A stretch of 50,452 bases of DNA from Eubacteriales bacterium (lineage in GTDB: Bacteria > Bacillota > Clostridia > Christensenellales > Aristaeellaceae): contig JAQWCW010000021.1 of the NCBI GenBank assembly GCA_028705775.1, forward strand, positions 1-50,452. The letters are read 5' to 3'. Below are positions 39,417 through 47,992 of this stretch, one piece after another (the stretch's first letter is position 1; each line of letters starts with the position of its first letter). Both the position numbers and the translations under genes were made by a program. The notes below the pieces were generated by a model that saw nothing but the letters and a program-made list of their open reading frames with translations, ran no database searches and had not been told where the DNA came from.

Positions 39417-39458
39417 CCTCAAAATGCCTCCCAGTCACAAAATTATGGAACACGGGAA

Positions 39459-39487
39459 AGTATAGATTAATTTATACATAATGTCAA
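39459..39487 (-). promoter_or_regulatory. Sigma-A promoter of the amino acid ABC operon
   Basis: On the minus strand TTGACA (39487-39482), 17-base spacer, TATACT (39464-39459), with the binding-protein start about 43 bases downstream. The short leader leaves no room for a T-box or riboswitch. Confidence 0.8.
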
Positions 39488-39569
39488 GAGATTCACGAAT
39501 ATTTATTCAATACAAACACGCAAAATACAGCGAGCCGGCATAAATACTGTATACAGAAAAATGCATATC

Positions 39570-39995
39570 CTACTCCGCCTCGCGAAAAGCGCCCAACGCG
39601 CGCCTGAGGCGGCTCGGCATCGGCACTCCCATGCGGCTCAGGTTCTCAAAAAGCGAAATAAGCTCATGCGAGAGATAAAAAAGCGCGCTTGCCTGCGCGA
39701 ACATCGGCGCGTCCCCGCCGAGCATTCCGTCAAGCGTAGCGGCAAGGAAAACGACGAGCAGCACGACCGCCTTCTGCAAAAGCCCCGAAAAGCAAGCCTT
39801 TGCGCTGAGATAGCCGTTTTTGCTCCTCGGGCTTTTTCCGCGAAGCCCAAGGCATATTCCCGCCGCCAAATCGCACGCCATAGCCGTAAGCAGAAGCGGC
39901 ATTGCCATCGGCATTCTGCCGCCGAACCCGCCTACGAGCGCCATTCCTCCCTGCGCGATTATGTCCCAGCCGTCCCTCAGCATTTCGTTTGCCAC
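39570..39995 (-). CDS. Phage holin family protein (Phage_holin_4-like)
   Basis: 141 residues from a GTG start (39995) that follows AAGGAGG. Three hydrophobic segments and the family features are present: LLTAMACDLAAGI, a KACFSGLLQKAVVLLVVFLAATLD core and FYLSHELISLFENLSRMGVPMP near the C-terminus. This toxin-secretion/holin family forms membrane pores in phages, but solitary copies are common in Clostridia. No endolysin or phage genes are adjacent, so this is a lone chromosomal copy of unknown use. Confidence 0.82.
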   Translation of the reverse strand: MANEMLRDGWDIIAQGGMALVGGFGGRMPMAMPLLLTAMACDLAAGICLGLRGKSPRSKNGYLSAKACFSGLLQKAVVLLVVFLAATLDGMLGGDAPMFAQASALFYLSHELISLFENLSRMGVPMPSRLRRALGAFREAE

Positions 39996-40036
39996 TGCCG
40001 CCGCCTCCTTAATATGTATACATTACGCGGCGAGTC

Positions 40037-40065
40037 TTGACGAAACTCATCCGTGCTTTTATACT
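40037..40065 (+). promoter_or_regulatory. Promoter of the GH127-like gene
   Basis: TTGACG (40037-40042), 17-base spacer, TATACT (40060-40065), about 80 bases before the chosen ATG. Confidence 0.65.
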
Positions 40066-40143
40066 TATCCTATGCGTGATAAAGCGCGCAATGCCAATTT
40101 ACGCGGCGCGCGGGACTGCTCGCGCTCCGACGGAGGAATGAAA

Positions 40144-41787
40144 ATGTTCGTAAAACCGCTGCATAACCGCGCCCCGCTTACGCCTTCGGCGTTTGTGGCG
40201 TTTCCGGCGCATATGATGATTCCGGATGAAAAGGAGCGCGAGCAGCTTACAATATACAAAAACCGGCTTCTGCCCGTTCTGAAGGGAGGCAAAAAGCTGC
40301 CGCTCGGCGCGGCTCTTGCAATGCTGCCGATAGCGTGGCTTCTCGGCGACGACGAGGCAAAGAGCGCCGTAACCGGATTTTTTGAAAAAATAAGCGCGGA
40401 CGCGACAATGGCTGTCACCTGCCGCAAGCAGTCAATGCTCTGCCGCTTTTACCGCGAATACTATTCCTACACCTGCGACGAGCGCGCGGCAAAGGCGCTG
40501 CTCGGGCTGCTCAAGGAAAAGGCGCTGATGATGACGGACGAGGGCGAGCTGATGCCCGAGGAAGCCGTTTACGCCTCCGAATACGTGCTTTCCCTGCTTT
40601 TCCTGTACGACTTGACGGGCAAGGAGCTTATGCTCAAAATGCTCGCCCTTTACCGCCGCCTCAGCTTCGACTGGACGACGGAGCTTTCCACCTTTTCGGG
40701 CGGAAGGAAGGGCAAGGCGGTCAAAAACGAAATGGACGAAAACGAGCGGGAGTACAACCGCAAGCTGTCCCTGATAACGGACGGCGTGTGCCTCGCGCAG
40801 GGCGTAAAGACCCCCGCGGCGTTCTACCGCTTTTCAGGCGCGCGCTCCGAGCATGAAGCGCCGATAAACGGAATTCCGAAAATAATGAAGCACTACGGAA
40901 CGCCGTCCGGCGCATTCCAGTCCGATGATTTCACGCGCGGCTCAGACCCCGCCTTCGGCATATCGACCGAGGCGGCGGCGAGCTTTGCAGTTGCCCTTGG
41001 CGATTTGCTTATATTGCAGGGCAAGGGCGTTTACGCCGATATGCTCGACAGCATATGCGAAAACGCGCTCGGCGCGGCAATGTTCCCCGAAGGAACTGCG
41101 CCCTACGCGCAGACGAATCAGGCGGCGCTTACCGATTTGATTCCCAAGTCCTCCGTTTCCGGCAGGGGCGGCACGATTCCGAAGGATTTCAGCTCCTGCG
41201 CGCGCCTTTATGAAGGGCTTGCGCAAAGGGTTCGCACCCAGTTCGCGCGCCCCATCGGCGGCGGAATCGCGATTACCAACTATCTCGGCGCGTCGATAAA
41301 CTGCCGCAAATCCGGAACTCCGGTGAGCGTAAGCGTCGATTTCAGCAAAGAAAAATCCGAAGCGGCAATCACGATACGCCCCGAAAAGGCGGTTCAGTTC
41401 CCGCTGCTTCTGCGCATACCCGCATGGTGCGAAAATCCCGCGCTTTTTGCGGACGGCGAAGCGCTTCCCTTGGAAATCAAGGACGGCTTTGCGAAAATTT
41501 CAGGCACGTTCGAGGGCGAAACGGTGCTTACCCTCTCCCTCCCGCGCAAGCTCAGGGTAATGCCCGCTTACCGCCAGAGCGTATATTTTGCAGTCGGCGA
41601 AACGGTTTACGCCCTTCCGTCCGGCGGCGCAAAGGTTTACGCGGTAAAGCCCGAAACCGCGAGGCTTGAAAGCGGCAGCGTAACCGTAACCGGCAGAGCC
41701 AAGGGCGCGGACGCGGACGAAACGCTCACCCTTATCCCCTACGCCGAGGCAAAGCTGCGCCAGACGACCTTTGCGGTTATCAAGTAA
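40144..41787 (+). CDS. GH127-like protein (beta-L-arabinofuranosidase/DUF1680 fold), altered active site
   Basis: 547 residues. An (alpha/alpha)6-barrel domain (about 15-385) is followed by a beta-sandwich (about 390-545). GH127-like segments: TDGVCLAQGVKTPAAFYRFSG (about 217-237), GTPSGAFQSDDFTRGSDP, and the C-terminal LRIPAWCENPALFADGE. In characterised GH127 enzymes a Zn site and nucleophile use Glu-x-Cys and a Cys-Cys pair. Here the equivalent regions read STEAAASF and DFSSCARLYEG, so most of those cysteines seem absent. No signal peptide. ATG at 40144 chosen: GGAGGA lies six bases upstream. Confidence 0.7.
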   Translation: MFVKPLHNRAPLTPSAFVAFPAHMMIPDEKEREQLTIYKNRLLPVLKGGKKLPLGAALAMLPIAWLLGDDEAKSAVTGFFEKISADATMAVTCRKQSMLCRFYREYYSYTCDERAAKALLGLLKEKALMMTDEGELMPEEAVYASEYVLSLLFLYDLTGKELMLKMLALYRRLSFDWTTELSTFSGGRKGKAVKNEMDENEREYNRKLSLITDGVCLAQGVKTPAAFYRFSGARSEHEAPINGIPKIMKHYGTPSGAFQSDDFTRGSDPAFGISTEAAASFAVALGDLLILQGKGVYADMLDSICENALGAAMFPEGTAPYAQTNQAALTDLIPKSSVSGRGGTIPKDFSSCARLYEGLAQRVRTQFARPIGGGIAITNYLGASINCRKSGTPVSVSVDFSKEKSEAAITIRPEKAVQFPLLLRIPAWCENPALFADGEALPLEIKDGFAKISGTFEGETVLTLSLPRKLRVMPAYRQSVYFAVGETVYALPSGGAKVYAVKPETARLESGSVTVTGRAKGADADETLTLIPYAEAKLRQTTFAVIK

Positions 41788-41828
41788 GCAGCAAGCATAA
41801 AAACGGGCGCATAAACAACAGGCATATA

Positions 41829-41873
41829 AAACCGGCTGCCGCAGAAGCAATCATCTGCGGCAGCCGGTTTGTT
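41829..41873. terminator. Bidirectional terminator between GH127-like gene and P-type ATPase
   Basis: AAACCGGCTGCCGCAGA pairs perfectly with TCTGCGGCAGCCGGTTT around a short loop; A/T runs lie on both sides. It serves two convergent genes. Confidence 0.9.
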
Positions 41874-41894
41874 TTTAGCGGTTATGCGCCGGAA

Positions 41895-44546
41895 TTATGC
41901 GCGATGGGCATGATGGGTAATAATCCCGACAGCCTTGCAGATTTCCAGCACGGGAATGGGCGCGAGCGAAAGCCCGAGCGCGATAAGATAAAGGCGAAGC
42001 GTAAGCGCCGTAAGCCCGAACAGCCCCTGAAGGAACGGCACGAAAACAACGAGCAGCACGAGCAGGAGCGAAAGCCCCGCGGCGCAAGTGAGATACTTGT
42101 TGCTGAACACGCCAATCTTAAACAGCGAGCGGTCGGAGCGCATATTGAAGGAATGGAAAACCTGCGTCATGGCAAGCACGATGAACGCCATTGTGCGCCC
42201 CTGAGAGAGCAGCGCCGCGTTATCGTTAAGCCCCGTGAAGGTGAAGTTCGTTCCGAAAAGGAAAGCGAGCAGGGTAAGCACGGCGAACAGCAGACCTTGG
42301 AAGCCGATTCTCACGCCCAGACCGCGCGCAAAAATACTCTCGTTTTTAGGCTTCGGCGGGCGGCTCATAACGTTCGGCTCAACCGCCTCCATGCCGAGCG
42401 CGAGCGCGGGAAGGCTGTCCGTAACAAGGTTTATCATCAGCAGCTGCATTGAGAGCAGAGGGCTTACATGGAGCGCCATCATCGCCGCGAAAACGGTTAT
42501 GACCTCGCCGATGTTCGTTCCGAGCAGGAAGGCGACAGCCTTCTTTATGTTATCATAAATACCTCTGCCCTCGCGGACAGCCTCGACAATGGTATCAAAG
42601 CGGTCGTCCGTAAGCGTCATGTCAGCCGCGCCCTTGGCAACGTCCGTTCCGGTTATGCCCATAGCGCAGCCGATATCCGCCGCCTTGAGTGCGGGCGCGT
42701 CGTTGACTCCGTCGCCGGTCATCGAAACAACCTGACCGCGGGTCTGCCACGCCTTGACAATCCTGATTTTATCCTCGGGCGAAACGCGCGCGTAAACGGA
42801 AATTCCCTCAACCTCGCGCTGGAAGGTTTCGTCGTCCATCTTGGCAAGCTCAAGCCCCGTAATGGCGCGGTCGCCCTCCTGAAGGATTCCCAAATCGCGT
42901 GCAATCGCAGAGGCGGTAACGACATGGTCGCCGGTTATCATGACGGGCTTGATTCCCGCGCCGCGGCAGACCTTGACAGCCTCGCGCGCTTCGGGACGCG
43001 GCGGGTCAATCATGCCGACAAGCCCGACGAGCGTAAGCCCGCACTCCATCGTTTCGGGCGTTATCTTCTCCGGCATAATTTTCAGCTCTTTGACGGCTAT
43101 CGCAAGCACGCGGAGGGCGCGCTCGCTCATTTCGTTGGTCGCCTTCTCGGCGGCGCTCAAATCTGCGCCGACGCACTTGCCGGCTATAACGTCAAAGCCG
43201 CCCTTGACGACGGCGGTGAGCCGCCCGTCAATATTATGGATTGTGGTCATGCACTTGCGGTCGGAATCGAAGGGAATTTCGCCAAGGCGGGGATACTTCA
43301 TCGCAAGCTCTTCCTTGGTCATGGAATTCTTCATTGCCGCAAGCACAATCGAGGTTTCTGTCGGGTCGCCGAGATGCTTCTCCTGGTCGTCCTCGTATAC
43401 AACAGTTCCGTCAGAGCAGAGCGTTCCCAGCATGAGCAGGCGGCGCACAGGCTCCGTATTGTCGTTGCAAATCTTTTCGGATACGTTTTCCTCGGCATTG
43501 TACGCCTCCATAAGCGTCATGCGGTTGAGGGTGAGCGTTCCGGTTTTATCAGAGCAGATAACGCTCGCGCTGCCGAGGGTTTCGACGGCGGGAAGCCTGC
43601 GGATTATGGCGTTGCGCTTAACCATGCGAGTAACGCCCATCGAAAGCACGATTGTAACAATCGCGGGCAGACCTTCGGGTATTGCCGAAACGGCGAGCGA
43701 AACGGCAACCATGAACATATCAAGCGGCTCAAGCCCGTTGATTAAGCCGACGACGAAAACGATGGCGCAGGCGGCAAGCGCAACATAACCAAGCGTTACG
43801 CCAAGGCGCGAAAGGCGCTTCTGCAAGGGTGTTTGCGTTTCCTTTTCGCCCTCAAGCAGCCCCGCAATCTTGCCCATTTCGGTATCCATTCCGACAGCCA
43901 CAACGATTCCGCGCCCTCTGCCATAGCTGACGGAGCAGCCGGAATACGCCATATTCGCGCGGTCGCCGAGCGGAACATCCTTCTCAAACGCCGCCTGAGC
44001 GTCCTTTTCGCTCGGAACGGATTCGCCGGTAAGCGCGCTTTCCTCGCATTTAAGGGAAGCGGACTCAAAAAGGCGAACGTCTGCGGGAATGAAATCGCCC
44101 GCCTCAAGCAGCACGATATCGCCCGTCACAAGCTCCTTTGCGTCTATCCGTTTTTCCTGATTGCCGCGGATAACGCGCGCGTGCGGAGCGCTCAGGCTTT
44201 GCAGCGCGTCAAGCGCCTTTTCCGCCTTGCTCTCCTGCAAAACGCCCATCAAGGCGTTCAAAAGCACGATTACCAGTATAAGGATTGGCTCTACAAGCTC
44301 TCCGGCGTCGCCCTGCGTAATCGCAACCACGAAGGAAATCGCGGCGGCGGCGAGCAGAATCAGTATCATTACATCCTTGAATTGAAGCAGGAAGCGCTGC
44401 AGGAAAGTCTTTTTCTTCTTCTGCCTTAGTTCGTTTCGTCCGTTTTTTTCAAGGCGCGCGGCAGCTTCATCGGCGCTCAAGCCGCGCTGCACGTCAGTTT
44501 TCAGCTCCTCGGCAAGCTGTACTGCGGCTGTCTGATATGGTGACAA
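41895..44546 (-). CDS. P-type cation ATPase, Ca2+-transporting (PMCA/SERCA-like)
   Basis: 883 residues, type II P-type ATPase. N-terminal cation ATPase domain (GLSADEAAARLEKNGRNEL), actuator motif LTGESVPSEK (about 175), the M4 ion motif AIPEGLPA, phosphorylation motif CSDKTGTLTLN (about 335), the hinge TGDGVNDAPALK (about 615), and M6 NLVTDSLPALALGMEAVEP. PEGL in M4 and N-x-x-x-D in M6 fit calcium. It probably exports Ca2+ (possibly Mn2+). A TTG start at 44546 has GGAGG seven bases upstream. Confidence 0.93.
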   Translation of the reverse strand: MSPYQTAAVQLAEELKTDVQRGLSADEAAARLEKNGRNELRQKKKKTFLQRFLLQFKDVMILILLAAAAISFVVAITQGDAGELVEPILILVIVLLNALMGVLQESKAEKALDALQSLSAPHARVIRGNQEKRIDAKELVTGDIVLLEAGDFIPADVRLFESASLKCEESALTGESVPSEKDAQAAFEKDVPLGDRANMAYSGCSVSYGRGRGIVVAVGMDTEMGKIAGLLEGEKETQTPLQKRLSRLGVTLGYVALAACAIVFVVGLINGLEPLDMFMVAVSLAVSAIPEGLPAIVTIVLSMGVTRMVKRNAIIRRLPAVETLGSASVICSDKTGTLTLNRMTLMEAYNAEENVSEKICNDNTEPVRRLLMLGTLCSDGTVVYEDDQEKHLGDPTETSIVLAAMKNSMTKEELAMKYPRLGEIPFDSDRKCMTTIHNIDGRLTAVVKGGFDVIAGKCVGADLSAAEKATNEMSERALRVLAIAVKELKIMPEKITPETMECGLTLVGLVGMIDPPRPEAREAVKVCRGAGIKPVMITGDHVVTASAIARDLGILQEGDRAITGLELAKMDDETFQREVEGISVYARVSPEDKIRIVKAWQTRGQVVSMTGDGVNDAPALKAADIGCAMGITGTDVAKGAADMTLTDDRFDTIVEAVREGRGIYDNIKKAVAFLLGTNIGEVITVFAAMMALHVSPLLSMQLLMINLVTDSLPALALGMEAVEPNVMSRPPKPKNESIFARGLGVRIGFQGLLFAVLTLLAFLFGTNFTFTGLNDNAALLSQGRTMAFIVLAMTQVFHSFNMRSDRSLFKIGVFSNKYLTCAAGLSLLLVLLVVFVPFLQGLFGLTALTLRLYLIALGLSLAPIPVLEICKAVGIITHHAHRA

Positions 44547-44854
44547 GGCGATACCTCCAATTTCATATTGCGCTTTAGTATTCGGCAGCCAAAGCCGCCT
44601 GAAATACTATTATACAGCATATTTCCCAAAAACAAAACGGAGCGCGGGCATATTGTTCCCTTTTTCAGCCCGAAAACAACAGCCGGAAGCATAAAACGTC
44701 GCAAATTACGCTCATGCGCTGCGCGGGGCATACCCGTATAAGCGGCGGAAAGACCTTGCGCCGTATGGCTTTCGGGCGTTTTGCCGTATTTATAGAATAA
44801 AACGCGCCGCCCTCTCCGTAAACGCGGAAAGCGCGGCGCATAAGGCTTACTTAA
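44547..44854. other. Upstream region of the Ca2+-ATPase gene and GNAT terminator
   Basis: 308 bases. The left part is the ATPase leader, without a clearly recognisable promoter. The right part holds a minus-strand terminator for the GNAT gene (GC-rich stem within 44797-44841, then TTTTATTC). Nothing else is evident. Confidence 0.5.
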
Positions 44855-45352
44855 CTATTTCATTCTCTTTACAAGCTCGAACTGCGCTTCAAAGCGGTCG
44901 TCGCGCCTGCCGTTTACGCGAGTGACCGAAAAACCGCACTTATTTATATAGAAGCAATGGTTGCGGTACGAAACGGCGGGCGTTTCCGTGCGCCAGATTT
45001 CAACGTCGGGGAAGCTCTTTTCGGCAAATCTCCATGCCGCAGAGCCGAAGCCCTTGCCCTCCAGCATATCGTCAATGAAAAGGCAGCCGAGCGTGCCCTC
45101 TTTTCCGTCAGGGCTTACGAAAAGGATAATTCCGCCGATTGCAGCGCCGTCTTTCATTATCGTAAACGCGTGAGCGCCGCTCTCAATCCCCCATTTTATC
45201 AGGAAGCTTCCGTCGTCGTAGCCGTCCGGCCCGCCCTCGGGCGATTGAAAGAACAGCTTTGAATCCGCGTCAAACGCACGCTTCATAATCGGCGTAAGCA
45301 CGGGAACATCCTTGCGTTCAAGCTTTGTAAACTCCAAGCCTTCAAATTCCAT
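44855..45352 (-). CDS. GNAT family N-acetyltransferase
   Basis: 165 residues. GNAT layout: strand FTIMKDGAAIGGIILFVS (about 65-82), CoA-binding LEGKGFGSAAWRFAE (R/Q-x-x-G-x-G variant as G-K-G-F-G, about 100-114), and the C-terminal NHCFYINKCGFSVTR segment. It resembles small-molecule acetyltransferases often found beside AraC regulators. ATG 45352 is preferred over the GTG three codons earlier, because GAGGTG provides the SD. The gene lies 10 bases after the AraC-BtrH-like gene. Confidence 0.88.
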   Translation of the reverse strand: MEFEGLEFTKLERKDVPVLTPIMKRAFDADSKLFFQSPEGGPDGYDDGSFLIKWGIESGAHAFTIMKDGAAIGGIILFVSPDGKEGTLGCLFIDDMLEGKGFGSAAWRFAEKSFPDVEIWRTETPAVSYRNHCFYINKCGFSVTRVNGRRDDRFEAQFELVKRMK

Positions 45353-45362
45353 ATTATTCACC

Positions 45363-46829
45363 TCATATTTTCAAAAGCATTTCATACGCGCGTGTGTCCG
45401 CTTCCTTCGCCTTCAGGATAAGCTCGACAAGCTGCCCGCGGTTCTCCTTTATTCCGAGCGCGCGCATTTTCGGCTCGTCGCGCTCAAAGCCGCCAAGCAC
45501 CTTGAACATATCCTGCGCGCAGGCGGAAACCCTGCCGAATTCATCCGCAATACTTCCGTACAGCGCGTTTTCGTCCTTGTGCCTGCGGAAATACTGCATA
45601 GCGTTATAGCGTCCGTCGGCAATGCAGTCAACGGCGTCTGAGTGGCACATGAGCCTCCAGCCCAGAATTTCAAGAGCGGTATGCTCCTCCCCGTCCGGCG
45701 TGGTAATAGTCTCATCCTTATCCGCGTCGGGGAAGCATGAATCATCCCTGATTCCGTCCGCCCATGCGTCATAGGCGCTCAAGCCCTTTGCGAATACTCC
45801 GTCCTGCCTCGGCTTCATAACCTCTGCGGCGCGCTCGGCAACGGACTTTGCCGTTATTGCTCCGCATACCTTGTCGCCCATGGCAACAAGCACGTCAACG
45901 CCGTTTTCCCACCATTTGCCGGTTACATAGTAGCCGCACGAGTCGGTTTCGATGTCCTTATCCCATTCCTGAAACACGCTCCAGCCGAGCAGGGTTTCGC
46001 CGTCGTCGCGGTAGCCGGTTACAAGCCCCGCCTCAGGCGGCCCGACAATGCCCATTGCAATTACGGGAACGCCCTTATGCAGGCATTCCATAATGAACGC
46101 CTTAATCTTCTCCCTGTCCCCGTCGCTCTCGCTCACAAGCGCCTTGGGCGAGCGGCCGAGCGCCGTAACGCCCTGAAGGTATACCTTCAGCGGCTCCTTC
46201 TCCTGATAGGTGTGGCATATGTCAACGTTTCCGCCGTCCCAGTACGATGTGTTCCATGTAAGGCGGAGCGCCGCGCCGCAGCCTGTTATCGCGTCCGCAT
46301 AGTCAATATCCTCTCCGAGGTAGTTTACGCACGCCTTCAGGCTTATCGGGAACGGGCTCATTCCGCCGAACGCTCCGTATTTAACGCGCGGAACGTCGTA
46401 CAGTATAACGCTGTGCTCGTTTTCGAGAGTGCGCTTTGCCATGTTCCGCTCCCTGCCTTTCATCAAGTCCACTCCGAACATTCCGCCGCCCAGAAAACGC
46501 CTTTCCATCTTGGGTCTGAGCGCGCGGAACTCTATCGGCTTGCAGCCCGTTATGCGTTTGAACGCGCGGGTAAATGTGTCGTAGGTCAGGTATCCGTAGT
46601 CCATTGCAATTTCTGTCAGGCTCTTGTCCGTATACAGCACGTCGAACGCGGCGTTCGCAACGCGCCGCTCGGTTATGTACCTGCCGATGGGCAAGCCCGA
46701 CTCCTTGTGAAACAGCTCTCTGAGGTAGGCGACGGAAAGATGTGTGTGCAGCGCCAGAGATTTCTCGCTAATCTCCTGCTTTATCCGCGCCTCGATGTAA
46801 GCCTTTGCGCTCAGAACCGCGCTTTGCAT
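45363..46829 (-). CDS. AraC-type regulator fused to a BtrH-like domain
   Basis: 488 residues from the ATG at 46829 (SD GGGGGAGGA); the frame is open far upstream but that part is antisense to a HAD gene. Residues 1-105 hold a two-helix-turn-helix AraC domain (HLSVAYLRELFHKESGLPIG, LTEIAMDYGYLTYDTFTRAFKRITG, ending KPIEFR). From about 150 the sequence resembles butirosin-H-type N-terminal domains (FPISLKACVNYLGED, GCGAALRLTWNTSYWDGGNVDI), a papain/C39-like fold with Cys and His candidates. It probably senses a peptide- or carrier-like ligand; the sensor role is inference. Confidence 0.78.
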   Translation of the reverse strand: MQSAVLSAKAYIEARIKQEISEKSLALHTHLSVAYLRELFHKESGLPIGRYITERRVANAAFDVLYTDKSLTEIAMDYGYLTYDTFTRAFKRITGCKPIEFRALRPKMERRFLGGGMFGVDLMKGRERNMAKRTLENEHSVILYDVPRVKYGAFGGMSPFPISLKACVNYLGEDIDYADAITGCGAALRLTWNTSYWDGGNVDICHTYQEKEPLKVYLQGVTALGRSPKALVSESDGDREKIKAFIMECLHKGVPVIAMGIVGPPEAGLVTGYRDDGETLLGWSVFQEWDKDIETDSCGYYVTGKWWENGVDVLVAMGDKVCGAITAKSVAERAAEVMKPRQDGVFAKGLSAYDAWADGIRDDSCFPDADKDETITTPDGEEHTALEILGWRLMCHSDAVDCIADGRYNAMQYFRRHKDENALYGSIADEFGRVSACAQDMFKVLGGFERDEPKMRALGIKENRGQLVELILKAKEADTRAYEMLLKI

Positions 46830-46968
46830 ATTTATCCTCCCCCTGACGGGATTATCGTTCGTTTCATGAAACAAGATTATAATAGCACACGCCGCGGCAT
46901 CTGACTCGACGTTTTTGAGGTTTATTATTGGCTTCCACATTTTTGCCGCGTTATCGGCTGCGCGTTTC

Positions 46969-46997
46969 TTTAAAACGCCGGATAAATATGCTATAAT
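46969..46997 (+). promoter_or_regulatory. Promoter of the haloacid-dehalogenase-like gene
   Basis: TTTAAA (46969-46974), 17-base spacer, perfect TATAAT (46992-46997) with a TGC extension, 22 bases before the ATG. Confidence 0.65.
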
Positions 46998-47018
46998 AAG
47001 AAAAAAGCGGAGGCGGCA

Positions 47019-47690
47019 ATGATGAAAGCAGTGCTTTTCGATATGTACGAAACGCTGGTTACCCACTTCAACAGCCCGCTGTATTTCGGCAGCCAGATAG
47101 CCGAGGACGCAGGAATTCCGCCGGAAAGCTTCTACAAAACATGGCACAGAACAGAGGACGCGCGCACGCGCGGCGAGCTGACGACGGACGGCGTAATCGG
47201 CGATATAATGCGCGAAAACGGCTGCTATTCGCCCGAAAAGCTTGCGCAAATAATGGATAAGCGCCGCGCGGTTAAGCGCGACGGCTTTCTTCATCTGGAC
47301 AGCGAAATTCTTCCGCTTCTTCGCGAACTGAAAACGCGAGGAATCGCGATTGGGCTTATAAGCAACTGCTTTTCGGAGGAGGCGGAGGTAATCCGCGAAT
47401 GCAAGCTGTTTCCGTATTTCGATTCCGTCATGCTTTCCTGCGAGCAGGGCGCGGCAAAGCCGGACGAGCGCATCTTCCTGAACTGCCTTCGCGAGCTTTC
47501 TCTGCCCGCAGGCGAGTGCCTGTATGTCGGTGACGGCGGCAGCAGCGAGCTTGAGGCGGCGCAGGGGCTTGGGATGAAAGCGGTTCAGGCGCTCTGGTAT
47601 ATAAGCAGGGCGGGCGACGGAACATCCGAAATAAAAAAGGACTTCCCGCACGCGGAAAGCCCTCTTGAGGTGCTTGATTACCTTGCCTAG
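47019..47690 (+). CDS. HAD-superfamily hydrolase, haloacid-dehalogenase-like
   Basis: 223 residues. Motif I is FDMYETLV (about 7-14): the second Asp of phosphatases is Tyr, as in L-2-haloacid dehalogenase-type members. Motif II is LISNCFSE (about 109-116), motif III contains Lys in GAAKPDERIF, and motif IV is YVGDGGSSELEAA (about 168-180). The helical cap lies at about 18-85. Substrate unknown. SD GGAGGC; the second ATG (47022) is equally possible. The stop overlaps the convergent azlD gene by four bases. Confidence 0.88.
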   Translation: MMKAVLFDMYETLVTHFNSPLYFGSQIAEDAGIPPESFYKTWHRTEDARTRGELTTDGVIGDIMRENGCYSPEKLAQIMDKRRAVKRDGFLHLDSEILPLLRELKTRGIAIGLISNCFSEEAEVIRECKLFPYFDSVMLSCEQGAAKPDERIFLNCLRELSLPAGECLYVGDGGSSELEAAQGLGMKAVQALWYISRAGDGTSEIKKDFPHAESPLEVLDYLA

Positions 47691-47992
47691 CGTATGACGA
47701 ATTCGAGCGCAAGCACAACCGCGCAGCAGGCAGCGGCAACCTTTACGAGCGACAGCCCGCGCCACGCGCAGAATATTCCGGCAATCAGCGCGGCAGCGCC
47801 GGCAATCGGGCTGCCCGTCGCGCTTATAATCGCGGGAAAGGTCATAACGGAAAGCGTAACGTAAGGAACGTAATAGAGGAAAGAGCGCAGAAAGCGGTTC
47901 TCAATCCTGCCGCGAATCAGGGTCAGCGGAAGGGCGCGGATTATGAAGGTCACGGCTGCCATTACGAGTATGTAGAGCCATATGTCGTTCAT
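47687..47992 (-). CDS. azlD: Branched-chain amino acid exporter small subunit AzlD
   Basis: 101 residues, three to four membrane helices, AzlD family (TFIIRALPLTLIRGRIENRFLRSFLYYVPYVTLSVMTFP is characteristic, about 15-53). It works with AzlC to export branched-chain amino acids or analogues. Its start overlaps the azlC stop by four bases (ATGA). Confidence 0.93.
   Translation of the reverse strand: MNDIWLYILVMAAVTFIIRALPLTLIRGRIENRFLRSFLYYVPYVTLSVMTFPAIISATGSPIAGAAALIAGIFCAWRGLSLVKVAAACCAVVLALEFVIR

Noticed and set aside
39151-39465. Plus-strand ORF made of GSAV repeats
   Set aside because: It is the antisense reading of the EPTA-encoding 12-bp repeats; long repeat-derived open frames without an SD are expected opposite such tracts.
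39570-39995. Prophage remnant around the holin-like gene
   Set aside because: No endolysin, tail, integrase or attachment-site repeats are nearby; solitary holin-family genes are common in Clostridia.
46830-47765. N-terminal extension of the AraC-BtrH-like protein to 800 residues
   Set aside because: The extension is the antisense of the HAD gene at 47019-47690, is Arg/Lys/Cys-rich, and a strong SD plus ATG occur at 46829.
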